From Kuschelorhynchus macadamiae (taxonomy: Eukaryota > Arthropoda > Insecta > Coleoptera > Curculionidae), in the NCBI GenBank assembly GCA_030620095.1, contig JAUTXW010001345.1:2452501-2516500 (forward strand): 64,000 nt of DNA, read 5' to 3'. Both the position numbers and the translations under genes were made by a program. Below are positions 10,600 to 22,058 of the stretch, one piece after another (position 1 is the stretch's first letter; the number at the start of each line of letters is the position of its first letter). The notes below the pieces were generated by a model. The model did no database searches. It had not been told where the DNA came from and saw only the letters and a program-made list of their open reading frames with translations.

Positions 10600-12790
10600 G
10601 TACACCTTGATAGAGATACAAGACTCTAAAAGTGCACACCGCGTTCCTTTTTAGCTCTAACTTTTGAACAGGGTTGTATAGTTGAATTAAAATTTTGTTT
10701 TTTTTTGTAGTTTACGTAGGTCATAAAGACTCTTAAACTCATATTACATTTTGACAGAGCCGAAAACTGATTTTTTATTAATACTTCTTAAAGAGGTACA
10801 CAACTGTTTCGAAAAAATTAATAATTTTTAATAAACAACGAATTCTCTATTGTACAACTTAATAAATAAACAACAGTAATGCTAAAAAGCCAAAAATAAT
10901 TTTCTTTCTCTTGAGAGACTTATAATAACAATCCCGGATTGTCTCAAACTTAAATTGCAATAAGGGGGTTATCGTTTGAAGCCACTCTTCTTTAGTGTTT
11001 AATGGCGTTAAATAAATAAATTGTTTGAGATTATTTCAAAAATCAAACCTAATAGATTTAGGTTAGGTGATCGTGTTGGTGATAAAACAGGTCCTCAACG
11101 TATCCATCGATTCCAAAAGTATCACATAAATAACGATGCACTGCAACATGTGGTGGACTACATACTAATAATTGACATGCCACATTCGATCTCTAATTGG
11201 CATAGGTACGTTTTTCAGGTTTTTATATTTTGTTGCATATATTGTTGATGCAGAGCACTCTTTTATCTCCACTGATCTCCGCCCACAGATTAAGCATAAA
11301 TCTTCGTAGGTGCTTAGTCTATTATGGTATGAGGGTTTCTTTCATGTCAATTCTAGTAAAATTTATGTTTTCTAGTTTTTTGTAACGACTAGTTTTGAGT
11401 AATTTACTCTGGCAGGAAAATCAAACGGAGACATTGCGTATACATTTTGAACATGTGAAGGATAAAGGGATTTTTCTTTTAAAGTTTTATTTACAATCCA
11501 TTGTCTTGTATCTAATTGAACCGCTAACTTGGGTACTGAACTGTAACTACACAAACACTTGTTTCTTAAAACTTGATTAACTATTGTACTTAATTATATT
11601 AAATAAAACGACAAAACATTTACATGAGCTCGACTGGCTAGATAAGTAGGCAAGGTTTATACTTTCAATTAAAACTTAAACCGCACTGTATAAAACAAAT
11701 AAATTATTCACGTGGCTTCAATAATTATCCTAAGTATTTTTAGGCGTTTGGGAACAGCGTTTCCCAAATAGCAGCGAATCATTAAATGCTTCCACATTAT
11801 CTAAGTATGTTAATTTATACACAAAACATTTTATTTTTTATAGCTTCAATATTAACAACTGTATTGTAACTGGGTCTAAATAACATAAAATCTACCACTA
11901 CCACCTCTATTATGCCTCGCCACCTTAAGGAGAGTCCTAATGTTCTTAGAAAGGAAGGACATGGAACCATTTAGAACTTAAGCCCCACCATCGAATACAG
12001 AAGTAGATAAACTAATAAATTATCAATGAATTGAAAATAATACCTGGAATGCTAACTGATATAGCGACTGTAAAGTATATACGACTTTGTCCCATTCATG
12101 AAAACAAATGGCGTTTTGTTAATTTAAATGGTTTCAGTGATGTGGAATTAATATTAATATTTGAAAATATTTTTTAATAGGAAATACTAGTTTTTTTGTG
12201 CAGTTTCGTATTCAGTTTTGGGGGGGGGGGGATTTCTGAATATTTCTACATCTATATTGTGATAAAAAAAAACAGCAACTATTAAAAATGCGCACCAAAA
12301 GCAGTTTACCATCAACTGATAATCAATACACTAATTAAAAAAAAATGGTATCGTATATTACATTATTTAAAAACTACTTTTAAACTTGCCGGGACACATG
12401 TCTAAATATAAACATAATTAGTATCATTGGAGATTAAAGTTTTCCAATTAAACAACCAAATTCGGGTTTTGAATATACTTTATAATGACAAAAAAAACAT
12501 CAAAGTATTTACAGGACCGAATATTTATTTGTTAGTACATACATAATTAGTAAAATACTAGTATATTAATTAGAAAACTCCATATAATGAATTTTTATGC
12601 GACGCGTTTAGCTAACACTGTAGCTTAGCCTGGTGTATATTACATACTAAATTTAAAAAGAATTGTACTTTTGATATTGACAATGTCTGTCTAGTCTACG
12701 GCCCCTTATTTCAATTTTGTAACCTAATTATCTTAAGGTACAAAAGATGGGCTTTTTAACCACCATAACTTTAACTCTAGTAACAATATT
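10600..12790. other. AT-rich intergenic DNA, nothing recognised
   Basis: No domain, RNA or terminal repeat supported. It includes a G11 run at about 12221-12231 and several short open frames without motifs. Confidence 0.4.
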
Positions 12791-12794
12791 TGGA

Positions 12795-13760
12795 TTTTCA
12801 GAAAATGTTGAGTAAAGAAGAAGTGTAAAGATTTATTTTGTCGTCAAGTAATAAAATTGTCTCTTTTAGACGGTTTATTTCTAAGCTTTCCAATAACTTG
12901 AATTTAGGGCCCTTATTCTCTACATGAAGGTTCTTAAAATCGTCGTTAAACACATGATCAGTTCTACCCATCTGTCCTATGTGTTTTTGGGTATGAACCA
13001 CATGTTAACTTATAGACCCCTGACTTTTTATTTCTATTTATTTTAAGTTTTGTGTCTTTCACAAACATTCTTCCTGTTAAGACAACATTTAATTTTTTAA
13101 GAGGGCTTTCCGCAGTATGTTATTATTTTAAAACATTTACGATTGGGGTTTATTTCATTAATAGTTTTGTGCTTTTATTTGTTGTTTTTTATTTGTTCTA
13201 CTGTTGAAACTGAGTAGCCATTATTAACTGCAATTTTTTTAATTAAATTAAGCTCATTATTAAAACTTTCTTCTGATAAAGAGAGGCTAATCAATTTTTA
13301 TGGTTCATACTGTGAAACGCTGCTAATTTATGTTCTATGGGTTATGAAGACTTGTAATGGATGACAGTGTCAGTTTATGGTGGTTTATGGTACATTTGAA
13401 ATCAATATTTATGCAATCTAAGAAGTCAATGGAGTCGTTAACTTTAGCCTCTAACGTGAATTTAATATGCCTGTGAATTGAATTCAAAAAGTCTAAAAAT
13501 ATGCCAAATTATCTGATTGTGCCTGTAAAATAAGTAATAATGTCATCCACATACCGATATCAACAGACACATTTATTACTCAATATATAAATCAATTTTT
13601 CTATCATCCTTCTCTGCTGGGGTTTAACGGACTTCTCATAATCAGACCTTCATTACCATCGTAGTGAACATTATTGAAAAAGACATAGTTTTGGTTGAGA
13701 CATCTTTCGAGTAGCTCTAGAATGTCTTGCATAATGATGTGATTAACCTTGGTTTTTATT
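12795..13760 (-). pseudogene. Penelope-like element C relic (RT plus GIY-YIG)
   Basis: Reading minus, LLERCLNQNYVFFNNVHYDG followed by LIMRSPLNP (about 13740-13640) is the block before the RT active site. RYVDDIITYF (about 13560-13530) contains an intact YVDD, followed by HIKFTLEAKVNDSIDFLD. Further on, SGVYKLTCGSYPKT with GQMGRT (about 13025-12965) is the GIY-YIG core. LNLIKKIAVNNGYS is the connector between the domains. Sequence differs clearly from families A and B, so this is a third PLE lineage. Many stops and frameshifts. Confidence 0.75.
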
Positions 13761-13829
13761 AATAAAAATTGAATTAAGTTTATTGTATCTTCTGGGGGAT
13801 GTTATTATTATTATTATTGATTCCATCAA

Positions 13830-15763
13830 GCAACGGTCACTAGCATTCAATACGTACATAATTGGCTCAAGCTAAATAGAAAAACCGAGTAGGCGATGTT
13901 TTTCACTCTTAATGTTTGTTAAAATAGTTGCAAAAAGGTGGTATTTTCTGTAAGGGTCTATTAACAAGTAGAATTTTTAATCCAATACAGAAAACAGTAA
14001 ATTTTTTCACTGTTTTAAACCACTTGACTGAGACTGAGACATTGTTTTTCTTTTCTGCAATTATTAAACAAGGTATCTTAGAGATATTATGGACGAATTA
14101 CTTTTTCTACAGAAAACAGGCTCTAACTTTTTTACTTTAAAATAAATTGTAAAAACAAAAAAAATAAATAAAACAGCATTTTTGTCATTTAATTTGCCTC
14201 AGTTTTCGAACACTTCGGTGCCATTCCAGTTTGTATTTGATTTATTATCAATTATTATTTACAAAGCGTTGACATATGACATTTCTACAGCAACTGGTTT
14301 GCCTAGATGCCGCTGGAGCACGCTACCGATTCCCTGCTGAAAGGATTAACCGTCGATAGGACAACAGCAGGCAGACGGGCGACACTCGTAAGGCTGCTCT
14401 TAATTATTTGAAACAATGCGATGTATTTATAAAATAATTCCGATACGGTGGCTTGGCCGCTCGTGTCGTCGCCGTCCGACCAGTTCTAATTTTATAATTG
14501 CGGTGGACCGCGAGCCTCCCAAGTTTTCACGATTGTCGCAAAAGTGTCCCACACGACGCGGTTTTTTCTAGTGCGAACTAGACCGACTTTGACTATTTTG
14601 GATAAAAAAATGTGAATAGTTATGCGAATCATGTGCCCCAAGTCAACGACAATGTTTCCAAATTTGTCAGTACCAGTTAGCAAATAATTTTCTAGAGGTG
14701 TCTTTTTTCTAGGACGATCTTTTGGAGATATCTGTCAATTTGCAATTGTTCGTCTTATGTAAACTCTCTCGGACCCTTAGAATAAATAAGTTTAGTCGGT
14801 TTCGCTGCTATTTCTGTAAACTTTCAGTGTTTCAAATTTAGATTTAATTGCAATGATTTACGTGTCTCGAAAGAAAATACTATAAAGTTATTTATTTACA
14901 CAGTTATTAGACTTTGTTCTTAATACATACTGACAAGAAAGAAATAGTATATAGCAAAATATATCAGATGTGTACAGAATGTTTTAAAACAGCTTTAAAT
15001 TATAAAGGTATATTAAAATTTTCACCTACTTCTTCAAATAGCATATACCAACAAATATTTTAATTTTGGAAGTATTACTTTTTTATTTTACTCAGTTTAG
15101 TATTAGTATTCGTTATGATAAGGATGTAATTTAAAAGCTGCTTTAGAATAATATTAATTACATCAGGCATTAATCAAGCACACTATAGATTAAAAACCTG
15201 CCTAGAAGTTTGCAAAGAAAATCCGATTTGAATGCGCAAGATTAAAGTATTCATCTTGATCATGCTAAAATTAAATTCGAAACATATTTATCAAGATAAA
15301 TCAAGAGTAATATGAAGTTTAGTATGACAGTTGTATTTATTTACACATGAGAATATTATTCTTCCAGCTGTTTTTTGTTAGTTTATATGTAGTTAATTTT
15401 ACCTAAAAGAAAATACCAGTTTCATAATAAGGTTTAACTTTATTTGCAGGAGTCTTATTTAAAAAATAACCCACGTGTGTTCGAGTTTTTTAAATAAGGA
15501 AGTGTGTTAAGACATTCTATGAAATCACTGTTCTACAGATTTTTATCTTTTTGACTCTTTGGTGCAATAAGACATTAATAAATATGTTTTCGCGTTTTAT
15601 AAGATTAATAGTTTTTTTGAAAATGTTGCATTTTCAGGCACCCCTCGTATCTACGCTATCTGAAATCTTATCAAAATACCAAAAACTGTTCCTTTTCCTT
15701 CCGTAGAAGTATACGAGGTATATATGAATATTATTATTTATTTTTATTAGGAATAATGTGGGC

Positions 15764-15765
<2 letters not shown>
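13830..15765. other. Intergenic DNA with a less AT-rich island
   Basis: Nothing coding was recognised. About 14290-14610 is richer in G+C and CpG than its surroundings, which could reflect a repeat fragment or an old exon or promoter, but I cannot identify it. An 'ATT' trinucleotide run lies at about 13803-13818. Confidence 0.35.

Positions 15766-15768
<3 letters not shown>

Positions 15769-15822
<54 letters not shown>
15769..15822. repeat. (TA)n microsatellite abutting a mariner-like TIR
   Basis: Uninterrupted TA dinucleotides end exactly where the terminal inverted repeat of the following element begins (CAGGCTGTTC). Tc1/mariner elements insert at TA, so the run is a plausible target. Confidence 0.9.
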
Positions 15823-15825
<3 letters not shown>

Positions 15826-17240
15826 GCTGTTCGCAAAGTTGAGTCATTTATGACAGATTGTAAAACTCGTAAAAAGAAGTTAAATTGCAAAAAATCATCT
15901 ATATAAAAGTTGCAAAATAAAGAAGTTACTTAAAATTAAAAAAAAAAATTGTGACAGGCCTGTTTTTTGATACTCTCGACCACTGCGTTGTGTGTTGCAA
16001 ATAAAGAAGTTATTAAAATTTCAAATATTTAAAACTTTACCACAGACCTGACTGTTGATATTCGCGACCACTGCGTTGTGAACAGATAAGGTACAAGTTT
16101 TTGTATATTACTGATACTAGGTAATTTTTTTATTGTATTCGATCTTCAATTTAGCCAGATTTCATTAAATAGGGCGTGATACTTTTAGATTGTGGGTTAG
16201 TACGAATAAAATGGCACACGTTTATGACAACAATGAACTAGTGGACATTATCCTTACTTACGGGGACTGTCAACAAAACGCAGCTGCAGCGTGTCGTTTA
16301 TACGCGGCGAGGTTTCCCTTAAGAACCTATCCAGTCCCGCGGATGTTTGTAAATTTAGTTAGAAGGCTTCGTGACACAGGGTACTTAAAGCCACAACGAG
16401 CAGGTCACGCTGGAAGACCTCCTCCACGCGAGATGGTAGATATTGAAGAAGATATCTTAGATACTGTCGAAAACGACCCAACAACGAGCACTAGATCTAT
16501 TGGAGCACAAGTTGGAATTGCTCATAGTAAAGTATGGAAGAATATACGACAAGAACAACTTTACCACTACCATTATCGACGGGTTTAAGCTTTACAACCC
16601 GAAGATCATCTTAGAGGAGCTGAATTTTGTCAGAGGCTTTTACATCAACACAACTTCAATGAAAATTTTACCAAACTTATTTTGGCTACCAATGAGGCTA
16701 CTTTTACAAGAAATAGAGTAAATAATTTTCACAATAGCCATGTTTGGGTCGCATGCTGTAAAGAGAACCCATTTTCAGCACAGATTTTCAGTAAATGTTT
16801 GGGCCACATTTTAGACGAGAAGTTCAAGGACTTAATAGTTAAATAATGAGTTTCCTAATGAATGGATAGTGCGCAATTGACCCATTTCTAGACCTGCACG
16901 CTCCCCGGATTTATCGCCCTTTGATTTTTTCCTCTGGGGCTATTTAAAACAGTTGATTTATTAAAATGAAGAAATAGATACTATACAAGAATTACAAGAA
17001 AACATCGAAAACGCTTGTGATGTTATTCGTGGACACCGGTAATAACTTCTTTATTTTTCAACACACACCGCAGTGGTCGATAGTATCAAAAATCAGGCCT
17101 GTGATACATTTTTTAAAATTTTAAGTGTCTATAACTTTTTTATTTTGCAACTTTTATATAGGTGATTTTTTGTACTAACTTGTTTTTACGAGTTTTATAA
17201 CTTGTCAAAATAAATGACTCAACTTGGAGAACACCTTGTT
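15823..17240 (+). mobile_element. Mariner-like DNA transposon with ~200-bp terminal inverted repeats
   Basis: The left end (15823 to about 16018) and the reverse complement of the right end (about 17046-17238) match over about 200 bases. Shared phrases are 'aagttgagtcattta', 'aaaactcgtaaaaa', 'tatataaaagttgcaaaata', 'acaggcctg' and 'actgcg.tgtgtgttg'. The termini resemble CAGGNTGTTC. Left of the element is TA; on the right the expected TA reads TT. The TIRs enclose one transposase relic in the plus orientation. The element has an internal deletion and is non-autonomous in this copy. Confidence 0.85.
16211..17042 (+). pseudogene. Mariner-like transposase with DUF4817-type N-terminus (broken)
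   Basis: The true start is the ATG at 16211 (MAHVYDNNELVDIILTYG). The first 125 codons are open and form the helix-turn-helix region common in this insect transposase group. An in-frame TAA at 16586 follows HYHYRRV. The same frame then continues with FCQRLLHQHN and TNEATFTRN. The expected FTDEATF has lost its first catalytic Asp (AAT, Asn, at 16691-16693). HNSHVW follows. About a hundred codons including the second Asp block are missing. RSPDLSPFDFFLWGYL (about 16903-16950) gives the third region and the protein ends at the TAA near 17040. Its own TIRs flank it. Confidence 0.85.
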
Positions 17241-20200
17241 TATGCAGTTATTTTGAAAAACAAACTTAAAATTCGAGATTTTCTAAAATTCTTTTGTGTC
17301 CAATTACTAGATAGTAGATTATGGTGTGCCAATCTTGCATTCGAGAAAATGACCGTCATTATGAAAACTACCTTTGAAAACTCTTTACTTTTTCAAAATT
17401 TAGTTTTTCTTTTATTTTTCCTAACATCATTTTTGAGTAAGATAGGTAAATATTGTTTTGTATTTGTTTTGAGTAAAATTCAATTTTATTATAATTAAGT
17501 TAAAATGCTGTAATAAATAATTAAAAGTTTGAAAGTATTACCTCTTTAGTATAATAACTACTTACACGCATTTGGTTTTTAATACATTTTAGCCATGGCA
17601 AATTCTCGAATTTGGAGCTTGTTTTTCAAAATAACTGCATGACTTGTTATAAATTTTTAGAAAATCCACATTATTTCTAAAAAACTGTAGATAATAATAT
17701 ACAGGGGACCCCGTATTATTACTCTGAAAGCGACACCGACTACGGAAAAAGTCATAAGTAAGAGTTTTCGCCTTTTTGATAAGTTATCAGACAGCTGGGA
17801 TACGAGGAATTTTTCTATTTTAAATTACTTTGTACCACTTCGATATTGATAACAGTTGACAGCAAAATTACATTTTAAAGTTGAAATCACTTCTTGGATT
17901 ATATGAACTTCTGCACGGTGTAAGAAATGATGACGTCAAAGATGAGTGTAACGTGTACAGAAAGTGTAAATTAACAAATAGACCTCTAGACCAAATGGGG
18001 TATTCAAAAAATAAATCCTTAATATTAATTTGTAATAGCAGTAATATAGTAAGTCATATTTTAAGAGAAAAGCCCACGTCGTCCGAAGCCTAAGAAGGTA
18101 GTTAGGTTGTAACTTATTTTTGCAAAAAAAATGTTAACCTTTGGAAACATGACATTTATAACAGCATTTTAAAATGTTACATTAAAATAAAATGACTTGG
18201 GCTATCAAAAGTTGGACATTTACCGAGACTCCTGATTTGCCTTATTTTAGTTATTGTTTTGACACTATATTTTAATAGCTACGTTTTTTCAATTCAAATA
18301 TTTATTGTTCTATTGAAATCTCAAAGGAGAACAGAAACAGATCTAAACAAATTAAGGGGGAATTTGAGTTGTTTTTGTGAAAAAGAATTGAAATGGTAAA
18401 GAACATTTCGACACAAAAACACATAAACATTTAAATATGAAACACTAAATTTATCAGAGGATTTGAGATTCACGGGCCAACATTAGCACATATTGAAATA
18501 GCTATTAACTCGATTTTACGGTCGTCGAGTGCTTAACTGTCCGGAAAAAAGTTGTCTATTTGGTTGTTAAGCTTTGCTACTCATACAAAGCCAACTGCTA
18601 AGAAAGCCAATGCATATAGAGTGGCACTAAATTAGTTAACAATTTTTCGAGCTATTTTTTATATTACATATTACGTATAAATGTATAAAAAATACGTTTT
18701 TTTATACATTCTCTTAGTGACTATAATATCAGCGTTCAAATAATACATTTTGTAAATTCGTTTGAGTTACTTTTGAAAAGTTTTTACTAGATGACTGTTA
18801 TTGGCAAAAATATTATACAACCTTCATTAATTTAAATACAAAACACGTATTTCTAAAGCGTGAAACATACTGTTGACACTAAATTATCTTGCTGTATTCA
18901 TTTTATGGGTTGTGCTGAGATATTTCCGTTTCTATTTTCTCGTGCTCGTTCTTCTCTCATCCTATTTTAATGCCTTCTTACAAAGCCCTACTAGTATCTA
19001 ATGTTGATAACCTCTCGCAAATATCTGTGTGTGATGTCACAGGTACATACTGAATACCCGGGATATACTAAAGCTCAGTTGTCAGACATACTCACCATAG
19101 GGCCGTATCACACTAGTGAGTTTTTCCATTCTTTAATACCAAGTTTAGAATACGAAATACATAGAATGAATTAAAGCCAAGCAAGAACACAATCTTTTAT
19201 GACCGCTAATAAACTATTAGTATGCAATCTTTTTACTAACAATTGTGACTTAGGAAATGGGGTAATACGTCAATTCTGACCTCGTTGAGTAATTTCTAAA
19301 GTCATTAGCTTCCATACTAAGCAATATAGCACAAGTTGGTAAAGATTCACAAGAGATTTTACCTCATAAACGAAAACAATTCATCGAATTTTGGATCCCT
19401 TTAAGGTTTTTTTCTTACCCAGATAAAATAGTCTTGTAGCAATCGGTGTTTGCTCCCTTGTCTTTCACAAAACCATCGAAGAGATGCGTGGTTTTTACTA
19501 TATTTTTATTACGCCTGCTTTCTTTCATCAATGTTACATCCACAGTAAAGTGAACGACATAAAATCTACCTTTTTAACAAGCAGTTTTGCCGGTCTGCCT
19601 TCAAAATCTAAGATAGTCGACGCAGAGTACTGTCATTTTAACAGACAGTCAAACCTTGAAGTAGGACCTTCAAAAGAGAATGAATTGTTTTAATCAACTG
19701 GGACATATTTTCTGTTTTTTTTTGTCAAAATTAGATATACACTTCTACCCCTTGTAGATCACAGAGTGAATAATGTTTAAGATGTATAACATTAGGTAGT
19801 TAAATTATTATGCTTTAAAAAACATATAGAATATTTTTATTGATGTTAAAGTTAATAACCCTTTGACACTAATTAAATACCAATCTATCGAATATTGCTT
19901 CTAAGTGAGAACTTATTTTGAATTAGAAACAACGTTAATTCATTTCTCGTTATGATGTACTATGTTCCACAAGACAAAGCTGTAGCAGCTGAGAGATTGA
20001 ACAAAATTTGCTAAATACATTCAGTTCCAAAAAAAGTGACGCACTTGATTTTTGAAGAAAGAAACATTTAAATAGACTCTCTACCCTCTTAGTTTCTCTT
20101 TGTTTGTTTACCTTTCAAATAAATATATTTTTTCAAAAGAACATTATTAAAAAAATTAGACAAAAATAAATACAAATTAGTTAAATTGAGACTTTTCACT

Positions 20201-21262
20201 TTGTAATTTATTTCTCGTTGTATACACTTTTGCTACACATCGCAAAATGCAGCTTGCTGACCTGTCCAGAAAATCTCCATCCTAAAAGTGAGAAAGTGGT
20301 AACAATACTAGTTATTTAAATTATCTATTCGCCTGACCTCTGTCACCTATAGTAATGTATAGTTTTGAACGTTTATAATAACGCAATTTGTATAAATTAA
20401 AAATGCCGTGCAAAACAAAACTCAAACAATTCTAAAAATTAATAAAAGATAAGAGACAGATATTACTAGCCATTAAATATATCAAAATATTAATGAATCT
20501 CCTAAAAATCGTGCTGTTTTGTCTAAACAAAAGCCACGGACGCAAACATTCGTTTGAAAACAATCATGCATCGACATCGTTTAAACAGTGTAAAAAAATA
20601 TCGAGAGAAATAAACTAAATTATCAGTGTTATTTCAAAAACTGTCAGTCAGAGTGTGGTGTTGCGAATGTGATATAGTGTCTGTTTTTGGATAGATTCAT
20701 GGCATATTTACATTCTACAACGAGCCAAAGGAGTTTGAAATCCTGTGCCACAACTCTAAGAAGGTAGGAAAGGTAATTATTTTTTCAATAGACTTTGTGA
20801 ACAGTGTTTTATGCGAGAATATGGGAAAGTGAAAAAAATATGAAAATTCAAACCAAAATATAAAAGAATGTCTTCATGACTGAATGAAAATAAATAGAGT
20901 GGTAGCTAACTTACGAACAATTTAATGACATATTTCTAAATACATTTTTAAAAGAAAACATTCTTTAAGTTGTGGTTTATTCTGCTTTCTGGGTTTTAAA
21001 ATTGGTTATTGTAGCACATTTTCACAAATTGTTAAAAAGACATGACATGAAAAAGAAAAGACTCAACGTGTAGACTAGTCTGTCTACTGTATCGAAACAT
21101 TTCGTTTTTTTTTAATAAATATTTGCTTCAATTAATTTAAAGTTAAATATTTTTATTCAGTTGCGAAAAAGCCAAAAAAGATTTTTGTTTGTCATTCTAA
21201 ACGTAACAAATAATCTGAACACATTTAAAGGTATATATCTATATATATTTATATATGGTGAT
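17241..21262. other. Long AT-rich stretch without recognised genes
   Basis: Only short open frames with no recognisable motif. The most gene-like detail is at 20698. There an ATG opens a frame of 22 codons (MAYLHSTTSQRSLKSC onwards) that ends at AG|GTAGGA, a possible splice donor near 20763. I give this little weight. Confidence 0.35.
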
Positions 21263-21815
21263 GAACTGAAGTGTTGGTTTTTTTTGTGACGACAGGGAAT
21301 GTTTTTACGCACGAATTCCATTCTAGTAGAAGGGAAGACAGTGTGGGACTCGTTCCTCTGTCAGGTTTTCACCTGTCGGAGTCAACAATACCCACTAAAC
21401 CCCAACGGGCCCCCATCAGATGGACCATCATTGGGCTAGCCAAGAATCCTTCGATGGGGGGTTGATGCCATCCTTTCGGGAGAAAAGAAGGACATGGTCC
21501 CCGCTGTCGTGGGGGGGGGGAGGTCCTCACTTGGCAGGATGTTTTTGCCACCTCTCGATACTTGTAGTCATCTGAAATAAAAAAATATTATTAATAGGGA
21601 AAGTGTCGTCTTACCAGGTGGGATATTTCTCTGCTATCCTCTTTTCTTCTGTCCGGTTTGCTGCTGCCTACGTCCTACTGTTCTGTGGTCCAGTCTGCCG
21701 TTGCCAGTGTCCCTCCGTCAGTATACCTGGTGGTCTTCGAATTTTTGGTCCTCTTCTGTGCCCTCAGCGCCACTGCTGTTCCGTGATCCGGCAGTGTTGA
21801 GGCTGAGGTGGGGTG

Positions 21816-21936
21816 CTCTTTTACCTTAGGTTCAACTGCAGTTCACGCCGGAGCCAGTTGAGGTACCTGGGATCCTCTTCTTTTACCTCAGGTTCAGCTG
21901 CAACTCACGCCGGAGCCAGCTGAGGTACCTGGGATT
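21816..21936 (-). repeat. Tandem duplication in the LINE 3'UTR
   Basis: Two adjacent units of about 60 bases share 'ggttca.ctgca..tcacgc', 'cggagccag' and 'tgaggtacctgggat'. They lie between the ORF2 stop and the A-tail, a common place for 3'UTR repeats in LINEs. No function is shown. Confidence 0.85.
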
Positions 21937-22058
21937 CCTTTTCTTGGAGTTTGATGGCCACTTGTTGATACTCTTAGGTTTTTAGTGGGCAAGATCTAGT
22001 TCCTGAGGAGCACGGAGACTCATAAATTTCGATTTGCCCACTTCCATCCTAGAGTATA

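Noticed and set aside
17214..17498. 94-codon frame after the mariner-like element
   Set aside because: It begins inside the right TIR, runs into low-complexity Phe/Leu sequence and has no motif.
15645..17806. 'CCTCGTATC' at 15648 and its inverse at about 17796 as an outer TIR around the mariner-like element
   Set aside because: Only about 10 well-matched bases with weak extension; not distinguishable from chance.
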